The notes: generated by a model not told the origin, from the letters alone. Shown: positions 10,920 through 22,636, counted from the first letter of the stretch. The stretch: 64,000 bases of DNA from Spiroplasma apis B31 (GCF_000500935.1 NC_022998.1:992001-1056000), one strand, 5' to 3'. Made by a program: numbers and translations.

Positions 10920-11798
10920 TTAAAACTCCCTTTGCTCGATACTAAAGAAATTAACATCAATCATAAAGTGTTCAACGATAGAGTCAATAAAATCACTATT
11001 GTCAAGTATTTCGATGTCTTCACTCGCAAGAACATGTGCATATGTTTTATCTGTTAGTATATCCACTAGGTAATCATGAAAACTAAAGTTTGATATTTTT
11101 TGTTTAATTCCTAGATTTTCAACATTTTCTTTTCAATTTTCTACAAAAAATGAATACTGGTCTTTTACTAATTTTTCTACTTTATTTCTCAATGAGTAAT
11201 AATAACTTTTTTCGTACGGTATATCCAATGTATTTTCTTTAGTTAAAACCTCTTTAACTTTTGCAACTGCATTTTCCACACTATCGATTTCTATTACATA
11301 TTGGTATTTATGTTTTAAAGGTATTTCAAGAAGCGCTTTATCTAGACGTTGCTTAATTATAGATTCTTGCTCAGTCCCTCTTCTTCTTAATCTTTGCTCT
11401 AGAGATTTCAAACTTGGAGGCATTAGAAAGATAGAAATTAAATCTTCTTTTTTTTCTTTTTTCAAAACTTGAGTAGCACCAACCACTTCAATTTCTAATA
11501 TAACATTTTCACCGTTTTTAATTTTCTCATAAACTGATTTTCTTGGCGTTCCATAGAAATTACCTATAAATTCTGCATATTCTATTAACTCATTATGTTG
11601 GATTGCATCCTCAAATGTTTCTTTGTCTACAAAATAATAATCCACACCATCAACTTCTCCGGGTCTTGGAGCACGTGTTGTCATTGATATAGATTGTACT
11701 AAATTTAGACTCTTATCCTTACTTATGGCCTTGTTGACCGTCCCTTTACCTACACCTGATGGTCCTGATAAAATAATAATTTTACCCTTTTTATTCAT
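10920..11798 (-). CDS. gmk: Guanylate kinase with C-terminal extension
   Basis: Protein of 292 residues; typical guanylate kinases have about 200. The first 200 residues form the enzyme that converts GMP to GDP: P-loop LSGPSGVGKGT, the GMP-binding segment TTRAPRPGEVDGVDYYF, and RLRRRGTEQ in the lid. About 90 further residues follow, with one TGA-Trp, and are rich in Asp, Glu and aromatic residues. I recognise no domain there. From memory, other Mollicutes also have long guanylate kinases, so this is probably a lineage feature. It overlaps rsmD by 8 bases. Confidence 0.92.
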
Positions 11799-12366
11799 CG
11801 CTAATGCCCTCTTTTTCTAATCTAAATACATAAAGATATTTATTTTTGTATTGCTTAAACTTTAATAGTTTTAATAATTCAATTTTATTTAATTCTAATT
11901 CGTTTTCTGATTCTGTAATAACTATACCATAATTATTTAAAATCGAATCTTGCAAAACCAACTCAAAGAAAGTATAGTAATACTCGGTTTTAGCAAACGG
12001 AGGATCTAAATATATCAAATCCACTTTTATTGACTGTTTTTTTAAATATTTCATTAAATCAACAAAATCTAAATTCAAAAGTTTATAGCTATTAGCATCA
12101 ATGCCTTTCAAATTTTGTTCGATAACTTTTAAAGCCGGTTTATAATGATCATTTATGTATGCATATTTAATGCCGCGTGATAAACCTTCAATTGAAAGAG
12201 CACCACTACCACCAAATAAATCTAAACTAATTTTATTATCCATAATAAAATAATTATCTAAGATATTGAACATATCTTCTTTTACTCTTGCTGTAGTTGG
12301 TCTTGTATTCAACCCTTCAAGTGTTTTTAATTTTCTTCTTCTGTATTTTCCACTAATTACATGCAT
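11791..12366 (-). CDS. rsmD: 16S rRNA (guanine966-N2)-methyltransferase RsmD
   Basis: Protein of 191 residues. It methylates G966 of 16S rRNA. It begins with the family signature MHVISGKYRRRKLKTLEG and RPTTARVKEDMFNIL, has the SAM-binding segment LDLFGGSGALSIEGLSRG, and the N-methyltransferase motif YLDPPF. It heads the gmk-rsmB group and its stop overlaps the gmk start. Confidence 0.92.
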   Translation of the reverse strand: MHVISGKYRRRKLKTLEGLNTRPTTARVKEDMFNILDNYFIMDNKISLDLFGGSGALSIEGLSRGIKYAYINDHYKPALKVIEQNLKGIDANSYKLLNLDFVDLMKYLKKQSIKVDLIYLDPPFAKTEYYYTFFELVLQDSILNNYGIVITESENELELNKIELLKLLKFKQYKNKYLYVFRLEKEGISDE

Positions 12367-12440
12367 AATTTCACCATCATTAAATAATTATACTAAATAT
12401 CTTTATTTATAATGATTATTATCAAAAAATAAAAATAGGT

Positions 12441-12446
12441 TATAAT
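12441..12446 (+). promoter_or_regulatory. Predicted -10 box of def
   Basis: TATAAT lies 22 bases before the def start, in the rsmD-def divergent spacer. Confidence 0.5.
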
Positions 12447-12468
12447 TATTTTTGACTAGGAGTGGACT

Positions 12469-13077
12469 ATGAAATTAGATTTAAATAAAGATTTGCTACA
12501 AAAAGATATTCCATCTAACAAATGGTTATGAAAAGATACACAACCAGAAGTAATTAGGAACAAATCTATTGATGTGGATTTGCCATTATCTAAAGATAAT
12601 GAAGTTATAATGAAAAAATTGATTGATTTTGTAAGATATTCACAAGATCGTGAACTTAATAATCCGACAAATGAAGACTATTTAAGACCAGCTGTTGGGC
12701 TAGCTGCTCCTCAAATTGGGAGTAATACAAATATGTTCTTTGCTCGTTTTGAATGAGATATTCAAAATAATGAAGTTGAAGAATTTGCAATGGTTAACCC
12801 CAAAATAATAGCTAGAAGTGAGCAAATATGCTGTTTAAATGGTGGCGAAGGATGCCTAAGCGTTGATATTGACAAAAAAGGAAACGTACCTAGAAATTAT
12901 AAAATAAAAGTTACTGGTTACGATTGATTACAAGAAAAAGAAGTTGAACTTGATTTAAGGGGTTATCACGCAATTGTGTTTCAACACGAGATAGAACACA
13001 ACCAAGGCGAACTTTACTATGACAAAATTAATAAAAACAATCCCGATTTCGTTGAGGATGAGTGAATAATTATATAA
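12469..13077 (+). CDS. def: Peptide deformylase
   Basis: Protein of 202 residues. It removes the N-formyl group from new proteins using a bound metal. The three family motifs are present: GLAAPQIG, EGCLSV and QHEIEH (metal-binding HExxH with the Cys in motif 2). Several Trp residues are TGA. An AGGAG ribosome site precedes ATG. A hairpin terminator follows immediately, so the gene is a single transcription unit. Confidence 0.95.
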
Positions 13078-13098
13078 AAGTGCTTTGCACTTTTTTTT
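13076..13098 (+). terminator. Terminator of def
   Basis: AAAAGTGC-TTT-GCACTTTT followed by T-run, directly on the stop codon. Confidence 0.85.
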
Positions 13099-13270
13099 AC
13101 TTTTTTTAAAAAACTTAGGTTTTAAAATGCATTTTTGTTAAAATATATCTAACGGAATTCTTAATAAATCATTAAACACATAATAATTGAGATAAAACAG
13201 GTTAATATAAGTATTTTATTTTTTTGTGTGTAATGATTTGAATTAGTTATTTTTTAATGAAGGAGAAAAA

Positions 13271-15058
13271 ATGGAACAAAAAGAAAAGATAACATCTAGC
13301 ATCGTAGCGGATCTAGAAAAAAAAATAGAAGTAAAAAAACTAGCAGATAATAAAACACCTAATAAGAAAAAAATGGAACATGCACCGTTTCCGACTAAGG
13401 TATTCGCTTTAGGGGGGCTGGAAGAAGTTGGTAAAAACACTTATTGTATAGAGTATGATGATGAAATTATAATGTTGGATGCAGGGGTTAAATTTCCTGA
13501 TGCAACGCAACTTGGTGTAAGTGCGGTTATTCCTGATTATAGCTATTTAGTGGAAAATAATACAAAAGTAAAAGCATTATTTATCACGCACGGGCATGAA
13601 GACCACATTGGTGGAATTCCACATTTACTACAACAAGTTGATATACCTGTTATATATGCACCAGAATTAGCTGCTGCTTTAATCAGAGATAGAATCAGAG
13701 AACATAAATTACAAAATAAAACTGTTGTTAGAGAGTATGTTGAAAATGATGTGTACTCGACTAAAAATTTTGTAATTCAGTTTGCAGCAGTCAACCACTC
13801 AATTCCCGATGCATTCGGAATACACGTTACAACACCAAATGGAGCAATTTTCTCAACTGGTGATTATAAGTTTGACTGAACACCTTTAGGTCATTCTGCC
13901 AATATACAAAGAATGGCTAATTGAGGTAATGAAGGAATAGAATTGCTGATGTCAGACTCAACAAACGCTGAAGTTGAGGGTTACACTTTGGGTGAGAGAA
14001 AAGTAATTCAAAACATAGATGCCCATTTCTTAAAAGCTAAAGGAAGAATAATAATCGCTTCATTTGCTTCTAATGTACACCGTATTCAACATATTATAGA
14101 ATTAGCAAATAAATATGGGAGAAGAATATTAGTTATTGGACGTAGTTTAGAAAGAATAATCAAAATTATACGACAAATGGGTCACTTAAATATAAACGAT
14201 AAGATGTTCATAAAAGCAAATGATATTGACAATTTTCCAAAAAATCAAATTATGATTCTTTGTACCGGAAGCCAAGGTGAACCAATGGCTGCCCTATCTA
14301 GAATAGCACGTCTTGAACACCAAACAATAAAATTGATACCGGGTGATACAGTAATTATGTCTTCGTCACCAATACCAGGAAATAGAGCGGACGTTGAAAA
14401 TATTGTTAATAAATTAACAAAAATAGGAGCAATAGTTATTGAGAATACTGGTGAACAAAAAATACATACATCAGGTCATGCCAGTCAAGAAGAACAAAAA
14501 TTACTATTCACATTGTTGAAACCAAGATGTTTTATGCCAATGCATGGTGAGTTTAGAATGCTTAAAACACACGGAGAAACAGCTACAAAAGTAAATGTCA
14601 AACCACATAATGTGTTTGTTGTTGCAAACGGGGATCAAATTTTATTACATAATGGGACTGCAGAATTAGGCAAAAGAATACCTGCAGATGCAATATTTAT
14701 TGATGGAAAAGATATGACAGGAAAAGCAAGTAATGTTATTAGAGAAAGAAATATCCTAAGTCGTGACGGACTTATGGCAGTTATAATATCTATTGACTCA
14801 CAAGCAAATAGATTATCTGCACCACCAAGAATTGTCTCTAGAGGAAGTTTCTATGTTAGAGAAAGTGGAAATGTTATTGCTGAATCAATAAATATCGTTA
14901 CACAAGCTGTTCAAAACGTTTTAAGTTCATCAAAACCAACTTTTGGAGCTATTAAAAAAGTTATCAAAGAATCATTATCACCATTCATTTTCAGATATAA
15001 GAGAAGAAATCCTTTAATTATACCGGTGATTTTAAATAAGAAGATAGAGGTTAAATAA
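13271..15058 (+). CDS. rnj: Ribonuclease J
   Basis: Protein of 595 residues, a metallo-beta-lactamase/beta-CASP nuclease that processes and degrades RNA. The zinc motif HGHEDHIGG is at about residues 106-114; FSTGDYKFD, SDSTNAEVEGYT and FMPMHGEFRML are further active-site segments. The protein has a charged N-terminal extension of about 35 residues before the conserved FALGGLEEVGKNTY. ATG at 13271 is preceded by AAGGAG. I cannot tell J1 from J2 here. A permease gene begins one base after the stop. Confidence 0.93.
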
Positions 15059-15059
15059 T

Positions 15060-16646
15060 ATGAAAATTAAAAATAAGGAATTAAACTTATTCAGTATAAC
15101 TTGGATGGGTTTTAGCTTTATTGCAGGAATAACATTCACTGCAAGCTTTACAACAATATTGGGCAAAGATAGTGTTGGAGGTCATATCTACTGAATATTT
15201 GCTCTAGAAGGCCTTATAGCATTTATGTGTGCATGGGCTTTTGGTAAATTAGTTCAGGTCCACCCTCAAGCAAATGGTGGTGGTAGTCAATATGCTAGAA
15301 CTGCTTTTGGTAAATTTTGAGGACTATTGATGGGTATGTTGAATTACTCAGTTATACCACTTGTTGGTATGAATTTATTAGTATCAATGGTTAGACAAAA
15401 TTTTGATGGTGGTGCAGTTGATTTAGTAGGCTTTAAAAATGGGGTCTTTACAGGAAGTTGAGGAAGTTGAGGAAGTTTATACTTAGACATAATAGCATTT
15501 GGTCTATTTATATTTGCTTCAACAGTGATCTTTTTTGGAATCAGAAAATATAAGGTTGTTGGGGTGGCTGTCGGTTACATCACTTGAACACTTACTCTTT
15601 TATTGATGATTCTAGGACTTGTTGCTGGTGGACTAAATTTATTTGGTAGTAGTCCAAATAATGGTTTATTAAATCATACAACAGGTATAAAATTAGGTTT
15701 TAAAAACTTCAGTAGTGCGTTTACAACCTGTTTCTTAGCTTATGGAGGCATAGAAACTTTTATTACCACGGGTAAAAATATCAAGAATAGAAGCAAAAAC
15801 GTTCCATTAGCGATAATAATAATCCTAATAGCAACAACATTGTTTTACATTATTTTTACTTTGATTATAATGTTTGCAGTCACAGGTGACTTCAAAGGAA
15901 ATCCTAATCTGCAAATATTCGATAACTTATCAAATAACGTTATCATAAAAAAATTTGGGGTTTGAATGATAATAGCTTGTACCTTGTTAATGAGATTTAA
16001 TTCATCATTACAATTAACACTATTCGGTGGTTCAACTCTAGAACCATTGGCTAAACAAAGATTTATCCCTAAAAAACTAGAAAAAGAAAATGGAGAAAAT
16101 GTACCTATTAATGGTGTAATCACTACAATAATTATCTCAATTTTAACTTCAGTCTTATTTATATTTATTCCAGATATCATCCAAGGTGTAACTGGTAAGC
16201 CAACACCGTTTGATTATGCAACATTAGCGAGCGCTGCATCTATAGTTCTTATAAGTATTTATTACTTGATTATTCCAGTAGTACTTGTTCAAGGCTTTAG
16301 GAAAAAAATCAAACTTAAGATTTGAGAATATATTGGATGAATTTTAACTATGGGAGTGTTGACATTCATTATTGTAATGTACTTTATCGATCTATTTTCA
16401 ACACTGGCAAATCCTTACAAGGACGGAGTATTCTTAATCCAACCAGTTCTTGCAAGCACTTTCCAATTAGTCTATCTGTTTGCAATAATTCTAGTAGCTT
16501 TATACTTATACTTTGTTTATCACAAAAAACAAATGAAGTTATTGAGCACTAACAAAGAAGAGCTCGAAAAGTTACAAGAATACGAGAAAGTATTTGTAAT
16601 TTTTGAAAAAGATACAATTATAAAAAACAAAAATTCTTCTGTTTAA
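15060..16646 (+). CDS. Amino acid permease, APC superfamily
   Basis: Protein of 528 residues with about 12 to 14 hydrophobic segments. The N-terminal helix pattern WMGFSFIAGITFT resembles the substrate-binding GxSFxxG region of APC-type transporters. PQANGGGSQYARTAFGKFWG matches the next conserved loop (HPxxGG..Y..). It ends in a charged cytoplasmic tail. ATG at 15060 is one base after the RNase J stop, with GAGG inside the end of that gene, so the two are probably cotranscribed. The amino acid cannot be told from the sequence. Confidence 0.85.
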
Positions 16647-16663
16647 AAACAGGGAATTTTTTT
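16629..16663 (+). terminator. Terminator after the permease
   Basis: AAAAATTC..CTGTTTAAAAACAG..GAATTTTTTT; the stop codon is in the loop. Confidence 0.7.
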
Positions 16664-16687
16664 AATGTTTTTTAAAGGTAAAAGTAA

Positions 16688-16693
16688 TATAAT
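16688..16693 (+). promoter_or_regulatory. Predicted -10 box
   Basis: TATAAT lies 23 bases before the secreted-protein start. Confidence 0.45.
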
Positions 16694-16716
16694 AATACTT
16701 AAAGTAGGAGGAAATT

Positions 16717-17673
16717 ATGAAGAAATTTGTCGCATTAGTATCTACTATTTCACTATCTGCAAGCAGTGTTGCTTCACTACTTCCTAAACAAATGACTAAA
16801 GTATCAAAAATAGATAAATCTCAAGGACCAATAAAAAAAATAACAAAAACTTATGAGTATAGTTATGATTTATCGTCTTTTTATTCAGATATAAGTAAAC
16901 GTGGAAAAGGTACGTATAATATGAATAACGAACCATTAGAGCCATTGATTAATAAAATAAAACAAGAGTTCAAAAACAAAGGTTGAAGTGACTACAAATT
17001 AATAAATATTGAGTCGTTTATTTCTAATTTGGATACAAACCCAAAACAAAAAACAATGTTTGAAAAGGTTAATGATTTACTTAAAGATGATAATTTAAAA
17101 GTTGAGAGACAATATTTGGATGTCGATAAAGATGATTCGGGTCTAGATGATGCTTATTATTTTTCAATAAGAGCAGATTTCAAAACTAATAATCAGGTAC
17201 CGAACCAAGTAAAAGGTGTCAAACTTTCTTCTTTTCCTAATTATCGTCCATATAGATTGAAAGATTTTTTAAAATTATTTACAAACAAATTGACCTTCGA
17301 GATAGATACACAAATTTATATGGATCACACAGATGAAAAAATGGAAGCTCCAATTGTCCTTAAATATGAGGGTATAGTTTGATATGCTGAACAAATAATA
17401 GATAAGTTTAAAGATAATTTTGGAGGTATTTTGCAAGAAACATTAAATTATATCAACAGCAAATTGAAAATAAATTTGGAAAAAATCGATAAAGAAGTAA
17501 ACATCTACGAAGCAAATTATGATAAAAACTCTGATAAATTTAGTAAAGGTTCTAAACTAGCACCTTTAACTAAGCTTGACCCTTCAACATATCCTTATTT
17601 CTATTGTGCAATTACAAGCAAAGATGAAGCAATAGGTACATTCTATATGCTTTTAAAAAATTATAATAAATAA
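16717..17673 (+). CDS. Secreted protein of unknown function
   Basis: Protein of 318 residues. It begins MKKFVALVSTISLSASSVAS, a Sec-type signal peptide of the style common in Spiroplasma surface proteins. There is no cysteine where a lipobox would be, so it is probably released or held otherwise. The mature part is lysine/aspartate-rich and soluble, with three TGA-Trp. A strong AGGAGG ribosome site and flanking terminators make it a single transcription unit. I recognise no domain. Confidence 0.75.
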
Positions 17674-17695
17674 AATTTGCTATGCAAATTTTTTT
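17672..17695 (+). terminator. Terminator of the secreted-protein gene
   Basis: AAATTTGC-TAT-GCAAATTTTTTT. Confidence 0.8.
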
Positions 17696-17818
17696 ATTTT
17701 TCACTAAAATTAACGAAACAAGTTTTTCGTATGTAAGGTATTATTTAGGAGCACACATAGTTTCAAAGAAACTTCTTGAATTAATTTAAATAACTTATAA
17801 ATAAGCAAGAATAAATAT

Positions 17819-17824
17819 TATAAT
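17819..17824 (+). promoter_or_regulatory. Predicted -10 box
   Basis: TATAAT lies 20 bases before the membrane-protein start. Confidence 0.45.
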
Positions 17825-17844
17825 ATTTCAAAGGAGGTGAGTTA

Positions 17845-18753
17845 ATGAAAGATTACAACATATCAGGTTTGCGTACTTTAACAGTAATAGCGAATATTTT
17901 TGGTATTATCGCAGCTGTATTGGGATGTGGAGTGTTAGTTTACTACATGAGACTTGGTTGACAAAACGAAATGTCTGCAGTTATTGCAGCTGCGCTATAT
18001 GCATTAATCGCATTAGTTCTTGTAACAAACATTGTTTTTTGTTCAATTATTATCAATTTTGTGAGAACAACAGATGACATCACATTTATAAACAATAGAT
18101 ATATACTAATATTATTCTCATTAACTGCTGGTGGTTTAATTACGCCATACATATTAATGAAATTACCAAATATAGATATAAAATCAACAATAACACCAAG
18201 AATATTTATTTCAAGAGGTTATGGTATAAGTGCACTAATAGCAGGTGGCGCAGCATTGATTGTGTTTTTAACACAACTTTCAATAAAAAGCGGATTTAAT
18301 ATTATACAAGAAAACCAACAAAATCAAATTATAGGTTATACAACCATAGGAATTAGTGCACTAATTCTATTTTGAGGGGTTTTAAATACAAGTTTATTTA
18401 TGGGAACAGTTGCTATTGAAAAATATGAACAAAAAGGTTTTAGAAGAGGCTTCATGAATTTTGTCTCAACAATGAACCTAATATTTGCGACAGTAACTTT
18501 AATATATATCATATTAGCTTCAATAATAAACATCATATCAGCTATCGGAAGTTTATTTGATAGAAATAGAGGAATATTTGCATCACTATTTAACACAGCT
18601 TATGTGGCACTTACAATCATGATGCAGGCATTTGTTATTTTCACAGCTTTCAAAACAATTAAAGGGATTTGAAATTCTCAAGGAGTTGTTGAATACAATA
18701 ACTATTCAAAACTTGCTGAAAAACAAAACTCAGTCGAAATGAATAGAAATTAG
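17845..18753 (+). CDS. Polytopic membrane protein of unknown function
   Basis: Protein of 302 residues with about seven predicted membrane helices: clear ones at roughly residues 10-35, 44-72, 90-112, 130-150, 168-190, 208-235 and 250-275. It begins MKDYNISGLRTLTVIANIFG and ends in a polar tail (YNNYSKLAEKQNSVEMNRN). A near-perfect AAAGGAGGTGAGTTA ribosome site suggests high translation. No family recognised. It is flanked by terminators on both sides and therefore transcribed alone. Confidence 0.7.
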
Positions 18754-18765
18754 TTATATAAAATC

Positions 18766-18788
18766 AAAAAGACGTTAGTCTTTTTTTT
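18766..18788 (+). terminator. Terminator of the membrane-protein gene
   Basis: AAAAAGAC-GTTA-GTCTTTTTTT. Confidence 0.8.
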
Positions 18789-18836
18789 GTATATAAAATT
18801 AAATAATTTTATGTAAGAGTTTCGAAACACTGCTCT

Positions 18837-18868
18837 AAAAAAGTCTCTAAGTAATTAGAGACTTTTTT
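18837..18868 (-). terminator. Terminator for the 18962-19774 gene (symmetrical)
   Basis: AAAAAAGTCTCTAA-GTAA-TTAGAGACTTTTTT; the stem is strong and could serve both strands. Confidence 0.75.
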
Positions 18869-18961
18869 AAAGAAATTCATTTATTTGTTTTATTTTCCAA
18901 ATAAAGTTATTCTAATTACAATAATCAAAAACTTACTCTCATACTTAAAGGCAGATGAAAA

Positions 18962-19774
18962 TTAAAAGATTAATGATAATGGTAGATTTAAAGTTTGATT
19001 ATTATTACTATCAAATAATTTCTTTGCAATTAAAAGATTATCATCGATAATCAGCGCCCTGAATATATAAAACTCTAAAAACATCATACTTTTTTTTGTT
19101 TTGTAGTTGACAATTTTAGTAATGTTACTTTCTTTGTAGGAAATTAATAGATTGTTTTTATTAATATAAAAAATAGAAACAAACTCATTAGCTTTTTCTA
19201 ATACATCTAACACTTCAAAATTTTTATTACATAGGGTTATCTCACCATTGCTTAAAATGATGTAATTATTTTCATAAACTAGAATTTGGTCTACATTTAA
19301 GTTAACTTCTTTTAGGATCTCAAGATCAGGATTGGTAATAGCAACTTTATCATTTATTTTACCAAGAAGTGTACCATTATCAGTACCTAGTATTTGAAAA
19401 TTACTAAATTTAGTGTTTGTTCCTAATATCATAGTTATCACTTCATTTTTTATTAAATAACTGACGATTTCTTTACCTTCAAAATATAAGTAATTTTGAA
19501 TATAGTAATCATATTCCTCAATAATCTCAACATCACTAGAACAAGCAATAATAGCATTTGATAATAAGGGATTTGGGTTACCCATAAATACTCTGTCAAT
19601 GTCTTGCTTGTTTTTTAAGTTTTCTAAAAATATACTTTTCTCAATTCTATAAAGTGAGCTTTTTTTATTCAAAAAATTGCTATCAACTAAGTATAAGTGG
19701 TCGTTTCAATAAAAAAAGTTTGTTATTCATCCGCTATTATCAATCGTTCTAATTTTTCTTTTCATATCATGCAT
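18962..19774 (-). CDS. Protein of unknown function, possibly beta-propeller-like
   Basis: About 270 residues, extended upstream of the longest TGA-stopped frame through two TGA-Trp codons (SGWITNFFYWNDHLYLVD). The start is uncertain: ATG at 19774 or in-frame ATG at 19765; neither has a strong ribosome site. The sequence consists of repeating short beta-strand-like units of the type VDQILVYENNYIILSNGEI and EFVSIFYINKNNLLISYKE, each ending in a polar turn. This periodicity looks like a propeller of short blades, but that is inference. No signal peptide or membrane helix. Confidence 0.55.
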
Positions 19775-19796
19775 TCCATTCTTTTCTAGTATACAT

Positions 19797-19825
19797 AAAA
19801 AAAATAGTGACTTTCACTATTTTTC
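19797..19825 (-). terminator. Terminator of the gap-Panacea-pgk operon
   Basis: AAAAATAGTGA-CTT-TCACTATTTTT next to the pgk stop. Confidence 0.8.
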
Positions 19826-19826
19826 T

Positions 19827-21023
19827 TTATTTATTTTGAATTGCTTCAACTCCTGGTAGAACCTTTCCTTCCATATATTCAAGAGAAGCTCCACCCCCTG
19901 TTGAAATATGTGTAAATTTATCTGCAAAACCAAGTTGGATAGCTGCAGCTGCAGAATCACCACCACCAATTAAGGTAAATGATTTTTCTAAACCGGCTAT
20001 TGCTTCACAAACACCAACTGTACCTTTTTTATAGTTTTCAAATTCAAATACTCCCATTGGTCCATTTCAAGCGACTGTTTTAGCATCTTTTAAAATATCT
20101 TGGAATAATTCTATAGATTTAGGTCCAATGTCAAGTCCCATTACATCGTTTGGTAGATCTACTCCAGAAACACTTCCTTGTATATCTTTAAATTCTTCGC
20201 AGTTTGAAGAATCTATTGGTAAAACTATTTTTCCGTTCGCTTTATCTAAATACTCTTTTGCCAATGCAACTTTATCCTCTTCACATAATGATTTTCCGAT
20301 ATTGTGACCTTGTGCCTTGAAGAATGTGTAAGCCATTCCCCCTCCAATAATAATTTTGTCGGCTTTAGTTAATAAATTATCAATTACACCAATTTTATCA
20401 GATACTTTCGCACCACCAATGATAGCCACAAAAGGATGTTCTGGTGAATCGATACCTTTTCCTAACATTTCTAATTCTTTTTGTACTAAAAATCCTACAC
20501 AGCTCTCTGAAATATTAGATGCTACACCTACATTTGAAGCATGTGCACGGTGAGCTGTACCAAATGCATCATTTACAAAAACGTCTCCAAGACTTGCTCA
20601 GTACTTACCTAATTCTGCATTATTTTTAGACTCATACTTAACAACTTCGTTGTCCTTAACGTCTTCAAAACGAGTATTTTCGAATAACAATAAATCACTT
20701 TCATTTAAATTTTTTATAGCTTGTTCAAGTTCTGCCCCTCTTGTTTCAGGAACAAACTTTACTGGTTTACCTGCTATTTCACTTAATCTTTTTGCTACAG
20801 GTGCTAGTGATTTTTTGCTTTTATCCGCTTCTTCTTTGATTCTACTTAGATGTGAAAATAGTACAATTTTAGCTTTATTTTCTATTAGATAATTGATTGT
20901 TGGCATTGCTGCTTTGATACGATTATCGTCTGTGATAACTCCGTCTTTTATTGGAACGTTAAAGTCTACTCTAACTAAGACAGTTTTACCCTCCACTTGT
21001 ATATCTCTTAATGTTTTTTTCAT
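19827..21023 (-). CDS. pgk: Phosphoglycerate kinase
   Basis: Protein of 398 residues, normal length. It makes ATP from 1,3-bisphosphoglycerate in glycolysis. Motifs: [46 protein letters not shown], and [13 protein letters not shown], followed by [15 protein letters not shown] near the C-terminus. Two TGA codons encode Trp. AAAGGAGAA precedes ATG. The gap gene lies upstream in the same operon with a Panacea gene between them. Confidence 0.97.
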
Positions 21024-21051
21024 ATTAATTCTCCTTTAATACCATATTATT

Positions 21052-21567
21052 TTAAAACAAATTTTCCTTAATTAAAATAAAATTTAGATAGGAAAATAAA
21101 TTGTCACTACTAACTTTATGAAAGTTAATTATGTCTTCGTCTTTCATTAAGTTTTTTCTGTTAGGTCTGTAAAACTTTTTTCAGGGTGTTTGTTCATGAC
21201 AAATCTTTACAATGTCTCAAGTTTTTAACTTCATAAGAAATCTTATTATAACTTCACAGATTCTTACTTCATTGTTCCATAACTCTAAATATTTTTCATA
21301 TAATTTTTCATCAAAATCTAATGGTACATTATTACCCTTATACTTTGTTTGTTCTTTCCATAGTTCATAAATTACGGGCCCCCATCTTCAAGTTTCGAAG
21401 TTTATGTTACATATAGGGGTACGGTAAAGTAAATAATAGGCATAGATAATATAAATAGTTTTTTGAATTTGAATTTGAGTAATCTTAAGATTTGGCATTT
21501 CACTCTGAAGTTTGCTCATTAAATTTAATAAATAACTAATGAAATCTTTTTTTGAATAAAAAAACAT
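21052..21567 (-). CDS. Panacea (DUF4065, SocA-like) domain protein
   Basis: Protein of 171 residues that is almost entirely one Panacea domain. ITQIQIQKTIYIIYAYYLLY corresponds to the family's K-LQKLLYLA segment, then NFETWRWGPVIYELWKE (W-YGPV-pe-), and TWDIVKICHEQTPWKKFYRP near the end (the L-T--E-PW motif). Such proteins act as antitoxins or chaperone-type antitoxins in several systems. The start at 21567 has a strong GGAGGT site. CTCC 12 bases upstream could pair with GGAG and mask it. The stop is 28 bases before pgk. No toxin-like gene is adjacent; both neighbours are glycolytic. Confidence 0.8.
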
Positions 21568-21622
21568 ATTTACCTCCAATATTACTATCGGAGTTAAATA
21601 TGTTAATATACAAATTAAATGT

Positions 21623-22636
21623 CTACAATGATAACATGTATTTAATTGTACGGATAAATTGTGAAGTGAATGAACTTTCGTTGTCATATCACGCGAACAC
21701 TTTAACCATTTGTTTTCCATCAACTTCCATAACTTTTGTTAAAGTTGCATCAAAGATTGATCCATATGTTGATGAAATTACATCTTGTGAAACGATTGGT
21801 TGGGTGTTGTATTGTAATGCTTTACCTAATTCTGCATCAGATGTAACTGCACTTTCAACAGCTTTGTTAATTTCTTCTGCAGTAACGTTAGTTTTTAATT
21901 CAGCTGTTAAGTCAACAATTGAACCTGTGATAACAGGAACACGTAGAGCCAATCCATCTAATTTACCATTTAAAGAAGGTAACACTTTACCAACTGCTGC
22001 TGCAGCTCCAGTTTTAGAAGGCACAATGTTTCATCCAGCTGCACGTCCACGACGAACATCTGCGTGAGGTAAATCTAATAATGTTTGGTCATTAGTTACA
22101 GCATGGATTGTATTCATCAATCCTTTTACAATACCAAATTTTTCATCTAAAATTTTAGCAACAGGTGACAAACAGTTAGTTGTACATGAAGCTGCTGAGA
22201 CAATTTGATCATCTGCAGTAATTGTTTTGTGGTTTACTCCGAATACAACAGTTTTTAAATCTCCTGTTGCTGGTGCTGAGATAATTGTTTTTTTAGCTCC
22301 AGCATTTATATGTGCTTTTGCTTTTTCTTTATCTGCATAAAAACCAGTACATTCTACTACTAGGTCGATTCCCATTTCTCCTCATGGTAAGTTATTAGCA
22401 TCTCTCTCAGCAAGAATTTTAATTTCTTTACCATCTACAATTATAGCCCCGTCTTTAGCTTTGATTTTTCCAGGCATAAATTGACCATGTGCTGAGTCAA
22501 ATTCTAATAAGTATGCTAGTGTGTTAGCGTTTGTTAAGTCGTTGATTGCAACGATTTCAATATTATCTGATAAAAATAATTGTCTAAATGCAAGACGACC
22601 AATTCTACCAAATCCGTTTATAGCGATTTTTTTCAT
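21623..22636 (-). CDS. gap: Glyceraldehyde-3-phosphate dehydrogenase
   Basis: Protein of 337 residues. It oxidises glyceraldehyde 3-phosphate with NAD and phosphate. Motifs: [14 protein letters not shown] (NAD-binding), [12 protein letters not shown] with the catalytic cysteine, [23 protein letters not shown], and the C-terminal [13 protein letters not shown], where the Trp is TGA. First gene of the gap-Panacea-pgk operon. Confidence 0.97.

Noticed and set aside
21388-21723. Longer start for the Panacea gene reaching into gap
   Set aside because: The extra N-terminus is the antisense-free shifted frame of the gap end. The strong GGAGGT site and domain start support ATG 21567.
21552-22067. 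Plus-strand frames of 100-170 codons over gap, pgk, polA and gmk
   Set aside because: They mirror conserved coding sequence on the other strand and have no ribosome sites.
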